Part shown: piece by piece, positions 1 through 5,430 of the stretch | How positions within the stretch are numbered: the first letter of the stretch is position 1 | Layout of the letters: each line of letters opens with the position of its first letter | Assembly (NCBI GenBank): GCA_947497635.1 | Contig: CANMHZ010000096.1 | Location: 1-5,430, forward strand | Direction of reading: 5' to 3' | Source: Helicobacteraceae bacterium | Lineage (GTDB): Bacteria > Campylobacterota > Campylobacteria > Campylobacterales > Sulfurimonadaceae | Length of the DNA stretch: 5,430 nt | Notes under the pieces: model-generated | Seen by the model: only the letters and a program-made list of their open reading frames with translations | What the model was told of the DNA's origin: nothing | Database searches by the model: none | Program-made: the position numbers and the translations under genes

Positions 1-52
1 GGGGGGACTAAAAGTCGCTTACCAAGAAGTCCTTAACCGTATTTTGAACTAA
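1..52 (+). CDS. purC: Probable SAICAR synthetase PurC, C-terminal tail only
   Basis: Only the last 16 codons are present, read from base 2 to the TAA at 50-52; the 5' part lies outside the window. The tail reads GGLKVAYQEVLNRILN, which resembles the end of bacterial PurC proteins, where an amphipathic helix of the AYxEVLxRI kind closes the protein. PurC would join aspartate to CAIR in purine biosynthesis. The assignment rests mostly on context: purS starts 15 bases downstream, and purC-purS-purQ is a common order in Campylobacterota and Firmicutes. The fragment is too short to prove the identity alone. Confidence 0.6.
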   Translation, partial: GGLKVAYQEVLNRILN

Positions 53-67
53 TTCCAAAGGAAACCT

Positions 68-310
68 ATGAAAGCAATCATCAACGTATTTTTAAAAAAT
101 GGAGTCCTCGACTCTCAAGGAAAAGCGGTTCAACACGCACTTAGTGGTCATGGATTCGAAACAGTTCGTGATGTTCGTGTTGGAAAGCAAATCATCGTTG
201 AGATGGATGAGAGTGATGAAGCGGTAGCAAAAGAGAAAGTTGCCCACATGTGTGAAGAGCTTTTAGCCAATATGGTTATCGAAGAGTATGAGATAGAGAT
301 CCAAGCATGA
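68..310 (+). CDS. purS: Phosphoribosylformylglycinamidine synthase subunit PurS
   Basis: This 80-residue protein has the normal PurS length. It shows the family pattern: a first beta strand (MKAIINVFLKNGVLDSQGKA), the helix beginning GKAVQHAL, then VRDVRVGKQIIVEMD, and a closing strand YEIEIQA. In the family, PurS is the small dimeric bridge that joins PurL and PurQ into the FGAM synthase complex, which turns FGAR, glutamine and ATP into FGAM. The ATG at 68 is supported by AAAGGAA at 57-63, five bases upstream. It follows the purC tail by 15 bases, and its stop overlaps the purQ start as ATGA (307-310), a sign of translational coupling and fixed subunit ratio. PurL, the catalytic synthetase subunit, is not in the window. 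Confidence 0.95.
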   Translation: MKAIINVFLKNGVLDSQGKAVQHALSGHGFETVRDVRVGKQIIVEMDESDEAVAKEKVAHMCEELLANMVIEEYEIEIQA

Positions 311-993
311 GTACAAAAATGAAAGTCGGTATACTCCAATTTCCCGGAACTAACTGTGAGTATGATACCCAACACGCATTTAACGATCTTGGATGTGAAA
401 CGGTCATCTTATGGCACAAAGAAGAAACTATTCCAGATGGAACAGATCTTGTTGTTGTTGCAGGAGGCTTTAGTTATGGTGATTATCTCCGTAGTGGTGC
501 TATTGCCAAGATGTCTCCTATTATGAAAGCACTCAAAAAATATGCTCAAGCCGGAGGGAAAGTTCTTGGGATCTGTAATGGTTTTCAAGTTTTGACCGAA
601 ACAGGACTTCTTCCTGGTGCACTGAAACGCAACGAGGGGCTTCATTTTATCTCTCGCCATCATCACCTTAAAGTTGTTTCAAGTGACAATACTTTTTTAC
701 GCCATTGTACGCAAGGTGAAGTTGTCAATATCCCTATCGCACACCACGATGGCAATTATTTTATTGATGCTGATGGATTAGAGAAACTGCACGCCAACAA
801 TCAAATCTTGTTGCAATATACCAATGAGAACGGTGAGATTGAAAATCCTAATGGTTCTGTAGAGAGCATTGCAGGTATTTGTAATGAAGCCAAAAATGTA
901 TTTGGTTTGATGCCTCATCCAGAACGGGCAATGGAGTTATTACTTGGAAGCTGCGATGGACGACGTATGCTAGAGGGCTTTTTAAACCGTTGA
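307..993 (+). CDS. purQ: Phosphoribosylformylglycinamidine synthase subunit PurQ (glutaminase)
   Basis: This 228-residue class I glutamine amidotransferase supplies ammonia from glutamine to PurL in the fourth step of purine synthesis. It begins with the PurQ signature VGILQFPGTNCEYD. The oxyanion region AGGFSYGDYLRSGAIA lies at about 52-67. The nucleophile elbow GICNGFQ has Cys90, and the other two triad members are His204 and Glu206 in MPHPERAME. IPIAHHDGNYF (about 142-152) corresponds to the family IAHxEGxY strand. The length is typical for the small PurQ that works with separate PurS and PurL. The ATG at 307 overlaps the purS stop; an in-frame ATG at 319 would give the more canonical N-terminus MKVGIL but has no better ribosome site. 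The stop TGA overlaps the next gene's TTG start. All catalytic residues are intact. Confidence 0.97.
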   Translation: MSTKMKVGILQFPGTNCEYDTQHAFNDLGCETVILWHKEETIPDGTDLVVVAGGFSYGDYLRSGAIAKMSPIMKALKKYAQAGGKVLGICNGFQVLTETGLLPGALKRNEGLHFISRHHHLKVVSSDNTFLRHCTQGEVVNIPIAHHDGNYFIDADGLEKLHANNQILLQYTNENGEIENPNGSVESIAGICNEAKNVFGLMPHPERAMELLLGSCDGRRMLEGFLNR

Positions 994-2147
994 AAACGAT
1001 AGCCCTCCTTTTAGCATTATTACTTCAAACACTTTTTGCTGAGCCGTCCGTTCTAACTCCTGCTGATTCTGTTTCTCCCACGGGACAAGAGCAGGAAGCA
1101 GTATCCCCAGAGGATCAAAGTGTCGATGCATTGTTTTCTAATACCGCTGAAAATGCACCTGCTGTCACCCTTGCTTACACAAAAATTCCAAACCATCTTT
1201 ATGTAGGAGAAATTTTTCCTTTAACCATAAAACTGACCCCCTCCGATATGGCTTCGGGAAATATTGAGTATACCTTACAAAATGAACAGGGGATTCGTAT
1301 TTTTAGTCAAACTCCCCATCGTAGTGTTAAAAATGATGGCGTTTATGACACTTTTTATTTTTTGGTTCAAGCAAGTGCACTGCGTCTTCCTGATATTACT
1401 GCCAATGTCACTTCTACTGGAGGCGTTTCAAACACCCTCACAGGTTCATCTTTTAACGCCTCAACACTTAATCCACCTAGTACGTATGCCAATGTGTTAG
1501 CAGACTCATTCAAGCTCATTAATTACAAGACAACGGCGTACAATCAAGAGAGTAACATCGTTGTTTTCACCGTGAAAGCATCTCGATGTAATATTGCAAC
1601 TTTTTCCCTTCAAAACGCGATCAAACAAGGCTTTGAGTCAAAACTTCCAAATCTGGAAGAATCGACAATGACCTATTATGCGATTATTCCCAATTCGGAA
1701 CGGACACTTGATTTTACAATCTTTAATCTTTCTAAAAATCGATATGAATCCATTAGTATCCCTATTGTCGTCGATGATGATGCTGTCTCGACCCAAAGTG
1801 ATCTTTCCCCAACGGATGCGCGCCATACCGAATTAAAAGTGGGAGCGGCTGCCATTCTAGCTGTAATACTTATAGCGCTGTTTTATTGGAGACGTTGGAG
1901 AGGATACCTTGTAGCTTCTGTAGCTCCTCTTTTTTACGTTGTTTTCGCACTACTCCCTAACTCAAATGTGTGTATTAAAAAAGATGCCCCCATTTATCTT
2001 CTTCCGATTAAAAACGGGACTATCTTTGAGACAACGCTTCAAGAAGAACATTTAGAATCTGAAAATACCGTAGGGGAATTTATTAAAATTCGTCTAGGAG
2101 ATAATAAAGTGGGCTGGGTGCATGAACGTGATCTTTGCTCGAATTAG
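990..2147 (+). CDS. Uncharacterised periplasmic, membrane-anchored protein with C-terminal SH3-like domain
   Basis: This 385-residue protein has no firm function. Residues 1-17 form a signal peptide (MKT, a run of leucines, LFA before EPS). A low-complexity acidic Ser/Pro/Glu linker follows (about 18-57), then a beta-rich periplasmic part (about 58-262). Two hydrophobic helices lie at about 283-299 and 306-323, joined by the short basic turn RRWRG. The last 60 residues read like a bacterial SH3 domain (DAPIYLLP, GEFIKIRLGDNKVGWVHERDL) with Cys328 and Cys383 at its edges. The predicted topology is both large parts in the periplasm and the basic turn in the cytoplasm. The N-terminal part (YVGEIFPLTIKL) faintly recalls BatD-like proteins, which is inference. 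The start is TTG at 990, inside TTGA with the purQ stop; no other start keeps the signal peptide, and AGAGGG at 972-977 is a weak, distant ribosome site. Its position matches the periplasmic protein Cj0515 of C. jejuni as I recall it. Confidence 0.85.
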   Translation: MKTIALLLALLLQTLFAEPSVLTPADSVSPTGQEQEAVSPEDQSVDALFSNTAENAPAVTLAYTKIPNHLYVGEIFPLTIKLTPSDMASGNIEYTLQNEQGIRIFSQTPHRSVKNDGVYDTFYFLVQASALRLPDITANVTSTGGVSNTLTGSSFNASTLNPPSTYANVLADSFKLINYKTTAYNQESNIVVFTVKASRCNIATFSLQNAIKQGFESKLPNLEESTMTYYAIIPNSERTLDFTIFNLSKNRYESISIPIVVDDDAVSTQSDLSPTDARHTELKVGAAAILAVILIALFYWRRWRGYLVASVAPLFYVVFALLPNSNVCIKKDAPIYLLPIKNGTIFETTLQEEHLESENTVGEFIKIRLGDNKVGWVHERDLCSN

Positions 2148-2823
2148 ATGGCTTTATGCCGTAATCGTCATTTTCATAGGAATGACGTTGATGATTGCGA
2201 CGTTTTATCTCCTCCCTAAGCCCTACGCTGTCAAATTTTCAGCATGGTTTATTCGATTTTTTATTTTCATGCCTGTACAAATTAAGGGGGTCATTGATCC
2301 CCAAGCCCAAATGTTTTTGATAAATCATCAAAGTGATATTGATATTGGTATTATGGAGACAATAACCTCTCACGATTTGGCATGGGTAGCAAAAAAGGAG
2401 CTTTTTGACATTCCATTTTTTGGACTGGTACTCAAGCTTCCTAGGGATATTGCCGTAGCACGTGAAAGTAAAACCTCTTTGGTTAAGATGATTAAGGATG
2501 CGAAAGTATGTCTAAATGAAGGGCGTACCATTACTATTTTTCCTGAGGGGACACGCAGTGAAACGGGGAAAATGAAACCCTTTAAAGCCGGTGCAAAAAT
2601 GGTGGCAGACAAATATACCCTCAGAGTGCAACCCGTTGTCCTTATCGCAACCGCATCTTATTTTAGTAACAAGCGTAAAGATTTTCGTCCCGGAACGATT
2701 ACCGCCCTATTTTTGGAGCCGTTTGTCGCCGATAAGAGTGATCCTGATTGGCTAAACAATACCCAAATTACCATGCAAAAGGTTTATGATGATGAGTTGG
2801 CAAACCATCCTCGCCATCGGTAG
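2122..2823 (+). CDS. plsC: 1-acylglycerol-3-phosphate O-acyltransferase, PlsC family
   Basis: This 233-residue membrane acyltransferase should transfer an acyl chain to the sn-2 position of lysophosphatidic acid to make phosphatidic acid, at the inner face of the cytoplasmic membrane. The catalytic H(X)4D motif is INHQSDID with His69 and Asp74. The glycerol-phosphate binding motif is FPEGTRSETGKMKPFKAGA (from 140), and LPRDIAVARES (107-117) and VQPVVL (169-174) correspond to the other two family blocks. A hydrophobic helix at about 10-31 anchors the N-terminus. The ATG at 2122 lies 26 bases inside the previous gene with no strong Shine-Dalgarno, so translation is probably coupled. A later start would cut into the anchor helix. 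The 3' end overlaps crcB. The substrate range is inferred from the family, and a lipid-specific variant cannot be excluded. Confidence 0.93.
   Translation: MNVIFARIRWLYAVIVIFIGMTLMIATFYLLPKPYAVKFSAWFIRFFIFMPVQIKGVIDPQAQMFLINHQSDIDIGIMETITSHDLAWVAKKELFDIPFFGLVLKLPRDIAVARESKTSLVKMIKDAKVCLNEGRTITIFPEGTRSETGKMKPFKAGAKMVADKYTLRVQPVVLIATASYFSNKRKDFRPGTITALFLEPFVADKSDPDWLNNTQITMQKVYDDELANHPRHR
2777..2782 (+). promoter_or_regulatory. Ribosome binding site deciding the crcB start
   Basis: AAAAGG lies inside the plsC reading frame just before three consecutive ATG codons (2786, 2789, 2792). The gaps to them are 3, 6 and 9 bases. Normal spacing favours the second or third ATG over the first; 2792 gives the N-terminus MSWQTILAIG. 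Confidence 0.5.
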
Positions 2824-3178
2824 TGGTGCTTTTATCGGTGCTGTCTTACGCGCTTATCTCAATGGTGTCGTAAACCACCATTTGCCCCACACCCTCCCCT
2901 TTGGTACACTCTCAGTTAATCTCATTGGTAGTTTTATCATCGGAGCTCTTTTCGCTTATTTTAGCTACACAACACTCTTTAGTCTCCATGTTAAATCTTT
3001 TCTTACGACAGGCTTTCTCGGAGGATTAACAACGTATTCAACTTTTGCGGTGGAAACTTTTTTACTTCTTAGTGGCGGACATTTTCTTATGGCGGGGGTT
3101 AATATGGCACTTAATACCTTTGGAACCATTGCCATGGCAGCAGCAGGATATACTCTCTTTAAGCAGTGGTTAGCGTAA
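2792..3178 (+). CDS. crcB: Fluoride channel CrcB/Fluc
   Basis: This 128-residue protein (130 if the first of three ATGs at 2786 is used) has the four hydrophobic segments of the Fluc family, which works as a double-barrelled dimer exporting fluoride. Landmarks counted from the third Met are: GSGAFIGAVLRAYL with the conserved Arg20; PFGTLSVNLIGSFIIG with the pore-lining Asn43; and TTGFLGGLTTYSTFAVETF (72-90), the broken third helix that carries the central sodium site and the phenylalanine box. The first box residue is Tyr82 rather than the usual Phe; the second, Phe85, is kept. There is one complete crcB here, so a homodimer is expected. It overlaps plsC by 32-38 bases, leaving no room for a fluoride riboswitch directly upstream. 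The 3' end overlaps the opposite-strand ATPase gene. Confidence 0.95.
   Translation: MSWQTILAIGSGAFIGAVLRAYLNGVVNHHLPHTLPFGTLSVNLIGSFIIGALFAYFSYTTLFSLHVKSFLTTGFLGGLTTYSTFAVETFLLLSGGHFLMAGVNMALNTFGTIAMAAAGYTLFKQWLA
3159..3178. other. Convergent 3' overlap of crcB and the ABC ATPase gene
   Basis: The last 20 bases of crcB (ending TAA at 3176-3178) are also the last 20 bases of the minus-strand ATPase gene (stop at 3159-3161 on the complement). Both frames are intact. The only local inverted repeat is GGTTA (3168-3172) with TAACC (3179-3183) around a six-base loop. It is short and has no T-tract, so I do not call it a terminator. Confidence 0.85.
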
Positions 3179-3740
3179 TAACCTCATCGGCACACCATTT
3201 CGCAAGCGTGTGATCGTGAGTAATCAATAATACCCCCATCCCATCCAAATGCTCAACAATGAGTTTCATAATATCGAGCTGATTGAGATTATCAAGGGCA
3301 GAGGTGGGTTCATCGAGTAGCAAAATCTTCGGCTTCATCAACAATGCCCTCAAAATTGAACACCGTTGCAATTGCCCACCCGAAAGCTTATGGGGCAACA
3401 TATCCAAATGAACCTCTTCCAGTCCCATTTGTCCCAAAAGCAATTCATAACCCTCCATCGATGTGACATCTCGGATTTGCTCACGAATGGTATACGTAGG
3501 GTGAAAAGAGCTATAGGGGTCTTGAAAGACTTGCGATACGGTTGATCCCTTAATAGTCCCCGACTGTGGCTTTAAACGTCCAAGGATAAGTTCAAAGAGG
3601 GTTGATTTACCTACACCGCTAGGGCCTACAATCGCTTTGATCTCACCACTATTGAGGGTTAATGAGAAATTGTCAAAGATTCTTTTCTCATGAGAATAGC
3701 CAAAAGTAAGAGCATCAATCTCTAAAACCGTTAAACTCAA
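3159..3740 (-). CDS. Orphan ABC transporter ATP-binding protein, peptide/nickel (Dpp/Opp/Nik) type
   Basis: This 193-residue ATPase has every nucleotide-binding element: Walker A GPSGVGKST (39-47), Q-loop Gln73, signature LSGGQ (119-123), Walker B ILLLDEPTSALD (139-150) and the switch His175. The Q-loop text QVFQDPYSSFHP is typical of the F-type ATPases of dipeptide, oligopeptide and nickel importers (DppF, OppF, NikE). It is much shorter than those (usually 250-330 residues): it stops soon after the H-loop and lacks their C-terminal oligopeptide/HPY extension. No permease or binding protein lies in the window, so substrate and direction are unknown. The start is TTG at 3740, overlapping the proA stop as TTGA. 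AAAGGG eight bases upstream supports it, and no ATG occurs before residue 95. It is probably cotranscribed with proA. Confidence 0.9.
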   Translation of the reverse strand: MSLTVLEIDALTFGYSHEKRIFDNFSLTLNSGEIKAIVGPSGVGKSTLFELILGRLKPQSGTIKGSTVSQVFQDPYSSFHPTYTIREQIRDVTSMEGYELLLGQMGLEEVHLDMLPHKLSGGQLQRCSILRALLMKPKILLLDEPTSALDNLNQLDIMKLIVEHLDGMGVLLITHDHTLAKWCADEVITLTTA

Positions 3741-4969
3741 CGAATTTGCCCTTTGCCATATACTTTGTATTTATAGGTCGTCAACCCCTCTACTCCCATC
3801 GGTCCCCTTGCGTGAAGCTTGTTGGTACTAATCCCAACTTCGGCTCCGAAACCAAAAGCACCCCCATCGGTAAAACGAGTAGAGGCATTCACATACACCA
3901 CCGCCGCATCAATCGCATCCATAAAACGCTCTGCCCTCGTAATACTCTCGGTAATGATCGCCTCCGAATGCCCTGAACCAAACCGAACGATATGACTAAT
4001 TGCCCCCTCGACACCGTCAACGACACGAATATTGAGGATATTTGCCAAATACTCGGTATTAAAATCAACGTCGGTAGCTTCTGCCACCTCAATCACGTCA
4101 CGTGTCAAATCACACCCTTTGAGCTGGGTATCTTCACGATCAAACGCCTCTTTAACTATTGGCATTAACATAGGGGCAATAGCTCTATCCACCAACAATG
4201 TCTCCATAGAATTGCAAACTCCTGGACGTTGTACTTTCGCATTAAGGGCAATGGCGATTGCATTGTCAATATTCGCTTCTGCATCAATATAAGTATGACA
4301 CAATCCCTTATCGTGTTTGACGACAGGGACACTAGAGTTTTGACTCACAAAGCGTATCAATGCCTCTCCACCACGAGGGACGATTAGATCCACATATTGA
4401 TCCATCTTAATAAGCTTTGCTACCCCTTCACGTGATGAATCGGGTAAAAGGGCAATAAGCTCTTTGGGAAGATTATTACGAACTAATACCCCTTGCAATG
4501 CCTCAGCAATAGCGATATTAGAGTGCTCCGCCTCTTTCCCCCCTTTGAGAACACACCCATTGGAGCTTTTGAAACACAATGCAGCGGTATCGGAGGTGAC
4601 ATTCGGACGGGACTCATAGATAATACCCACCACACCAATAGGAATAGAGACTTTCTCGATTTTCAGCCCAGCTTCGGTCACCCACCCCTCTAACACACGC
4701 CCAACAGGGTCTTTCAAAGCAGCAATCTCTTCAACTGCAACCGCCATTGCTTCAATACGCTTCTCGTCAAGCATTAGCCGTTCTTTTAACGATGGGGCAA
4801 GATCCTCTTCTTGAGCTTTACGCATATCAAGGGCGTTTGCTTCCATAATATTCATTGTGTTAGCACGCAAACTTTGCGCCATCTCACGTAAGATACGGTT
4901 ACGCTCATTCCCTGCCATTGTGGCAAGAATACGACTTGCTGATTTTGCTTTTTCTAAAAACTGTTCCAT
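3737..4969 (-). CDS. proA: Gamma-glutamyl phosphate reductase ProA
   Basis: This 410-residue enzyme reduces gamma-glutamyl phosphate to glutamate-5-semialdehyde with NADPH, the second step of proline synthesis, in the cytoplasm. It belongs to the aldehyde dehydrogenase superfamily. Seen here are IPIGVVGIIYESRPNVTSD (109-127), LKGGKEAEHSN (141-151), IVPRGG (196-201), the active-site stretch RPGVCNSMETLLV with Cys252, and the C-terminal block FTDGGAFGFGAEVGIST followed by HARGPMG and LTTYKY. The length is normal. The ATG at 4969 is chosen because AAGGAGG sits eight bases upstream and the protein then begins MEQFLEKAKSASR as expected; an in-frame ATG at 5008 would add 13 unlikely residues running into hicB. 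proB, which makes the substrate, is not adjacent. The gene follows hicB by 16 bases and overlaps the ATPase gene by four. Confidence 0.96.
   Translation of the reverse strand: MEQFLEKAKSASRILATMAGNERNRILREMAQSLRANTMNIMEANALDMRKAQEEDLAPSLKERLMLDEKRIEAMAVAVEEIAALKDPVGRVLEGWVTEAGLKIEKVSIPIGVVGIIYESRPNVTSDTAALCFKSSNGCVLKGGKEAEHSNIAIAEALQGVLVRNNLPKELIALLPDSSREGVAKLIKMDQYVDLIVPRGGEALIRFVSQNSSVPVVKHDKGLCHTYIDAEANIDNAIAIALNAKVQRPGVCNSMETLLVDRAIAPMLMPIVKEAFDREDTQLKGCDLTRDVIEVAEATDVDFNTEYLANILNIRVVDGVEGAISHIVRFGSGHSEAIITESITRAERFMDAIDAAVVYVNASTRFTDGGAFGFGAEVGISTNKLHARGPMGVEGLTTYKYKVYGKGQIR
3749..3754 (-). promoter_or_regulatory. Ribosome binding site for the TTG-started ABC ATPase
   Basis: On the minus strand, AAAGGG lies eight bases before the TTG at 3740, inside the last codons of proA. 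It fixes the rare start codon, since no ATG is available before the Walker A region. Confidence 0.6.
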
Positions 4970-4977
4970 AATTATTT

Positions 4978-4984
4978 CCTCCTT
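4978..4984 (-). promoter_or_regulatory. Strong Shine-Dalgarno of proA
   Basis: On the minus strand AAGGAGG lies eight bases before the ATG at 4969 and directly after the hicB stop codon (4986-4988). It is the strongest ribosome site in the window. It decides the proA start and suggests proA is translated independently of the upstream toxin-antitoxin genes. Confidence 0.85.
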
Positions 4985-4985
4985 A

Positions 4986-5318
4986 TTATGCGTGTAATCT
5001 TTGTACAATACTCTCTTCTACAAAGCGGTTTAACGACACCCCTTCTCGTAAAGCCTCTTCGTATGCCGCTTTGTGTAACTCAGGTTTTATACGGATATTA
5101 AAAACCCCCTTAAATGGCTTTTCGGGTGGTATCCCCTGCTCTTCACAGGTTTGTAAATAATCATCTACCGTTTCTTGAAATGATTGTTCCAAATCATGGG
5201 CATTATCCGCTTCAAACGTCACAAGAGAACGAATCATTTCAACTTTTCCCCAAAACACCTTATCTGCTTGTGAATAATGCAATGAGCCAATATAGCCTTT
5301 ATAGCTAAGCGTTTCCAT
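4986..5318 (-). CDS. hicB: HicB family antitoxin
   Basis: This 110-residue protein has the two-part layout of HicB. The N-terminal half (about 1-62; YKGYIGSLHYSQADKVFWG, then LVTFEADNAHDLEQSFQETV) is the partly degraded RNase H-like fold that blocks HicA. The C-terminal part (about 68-110; FKGVFNIRIKPELHKAAYEEA, then GVSLNRFVEESI) is a ribbon-helix-helix DNA-binding domain of the HicB/Arc type, which in the family autoregulates the operon. The ATG at 5318 has AAAAGGA seven bases upstream and lies 14 bases inside hicA, the usual toxin-first order of this family. It ends 16 bases before proA. Both domains look intact, so it is probably functional. The operator would lie upstream of hicA, outside the window. 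Confidence 0.92.
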   Translation of the reverse strand: METLSYKGYIGSLHYSQADKVFWGKVEMIRSLVTFEADNAHDLEQSFQETVDDYLQTCEEQGIPPEKPFKGVFNIRIKPELHKAAYEEALREGVSLNRFVEESIVQRLHA

Positions 5319-5430
5319 GGTCTAATCCTTTTAATACTTCTTGTACTTGTCTAACAACGTACTCTTTTAAAATATTCCCCGGATGGGGCTTATGAATACT
5401 TAATACGAGTTGCTTCGTTACATGAACGAA
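5305..5430 (-). CDS. hicA: HicA family toxin (mRNA interferase), C-terminal part only
   Basis: An open frame enters from the right edge and gives 41 residues before TAG at 5305-5307; the 5' part is outside the window. The text FVHVTKQLVLSIHKPHPGN followed by ILKEYVVRQVQEVL matches the last strand and helix of HicA toxins, where a conserved HPGxxLK-like stretch precedes the final helix. HicA is a small double-stranded-RNA-binding-fold ribonuclease that cleaves mRNA on the ribosome or free. The catalytic histidine of the GSHH-type motif would be in the missing part, so activity cannot be judged. The overlap of 14 bases with hicB and the clear HicB downstream support the call. A HicA of about 80-90 residues would be expected in full. 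Confidence 0.85.
   Translation of the reverse strand, partial: FVHVTKQLVLSIHKPHPGNILKEYVVRQVQEVLKGLDHGNA

Noticed and set aside
1264..1500. 78-residue hydrophobic open frame inside the periplasmic protein gene
   Set aside because: It is a different frame of a well-supported gene with no ribosome site and low-complexity hydrophobic content from T-rich codons.
3168..3183. GGTTA/TAACC hairpin as a bidirectional terminator for crcB and the ATPase gene
   Set aside because: Only five base pairs, mixed A/T composition, no T-tract on either strand, and it lies partly inside both coding frames.
3191..3212. CACAC/GTGTG inverted repeat with inner CGC/GCG
   Set aside because: It falls inside the conserved H-loop region of the ATPase gene, the arms cannot all pair in one stable register, and chance is sufficient explanation.
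3746..4693. Plus-strand open frames opposite proA (for example 3746-3976, 4032-4292, 4493-4693)
   Set aside because: They lie opposite an intact proA, have no ribosome sites I can see and show no recognisable protein features, so they are antisense shadows.
4970..5008. Upstream in-frame ATG at 5008 extending proA by 13 residues
   Set aside because: The extension overlaps the end of hicB and the proA Shine-Dalgarno itself; the ATG at 4969 has ideal spacing and gives the normal ProA N-terminus.
5376..5393. CCCC/GGGG short palindrome near the right edge
   Set aside because: It encodes the conserved HicA stretch KPHPGN, so the sequence is explained by coding; the stem is only four pairs.

Overview
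The window holds two convergent, very tightly packed gene runs. It looks like a chromosome segment of a campylobacterotal (epsilonproteobacterial) organism. The plus-strand order (purC tail, purS, purQ, a periplasmic protein, plsC, crcB) matches the block I recall around Cj0512-Cj0517 of Campylobacter jejuni. The base composition is moderate by eye and less AT-rich than Campylobacter, so a free-living relative such as Sulfuricurvum or Sulfurospirillum is plausible. The genus is inference; the synteny is from memory, not from a search.

Plus strand, 1-3178: the end of a probable purC is followed 15 bases later by purS. Then come purQ, an uncharacterised signal-peptide/two-helix/SH3-like protein, the acyltransferase plsC and the fluoride channel crcB. 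From purS on, every gene overlaps the next (4, 4, 26 and about 32 bases), so this is probably one transcript with coupled translation. It combines de novo purine synthesis (PurS and PurQ are two of the three parts of FGAM synthase; PurL is not here), phospholipid acylation and fluoride export. No promoter is visible, so it must lie upstream of the window.

Minus strand, 5430-3159 in transcription order: a HicA toxin tail, the HicB antitoxin, proA (proline synthesis) and a short orphan ABC ATPase of the peptide/nickel-importer type. HicA and HicB overlap by 14 bases. HicB ends 16 bases before proA, right next to the proA Shine-Dalgarno. proA overlaps the ATPase gene by the four bases TTGA. The toxin-antitoxin pair is therefore placed as the leading part of a metabolic operon. 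Its promoter and the start of hicA lie beyond the window.

The two runs meet tail to tail: crcB and the ATPase gene share 20 bases at their 3' ends, leaving no intergenic space for a conventional terminator. No stretch over 300 bases lacks a gene; in fact almost every base is coding. I see no RNA gene, insertion sequence, CRISPR array or riboswitch. I do not see a clearly new defence or mobile system. The most curious items are the unassigned periplasmic protein, the hicAB-proA junction, the orphan ATPase and the convergent overlap.
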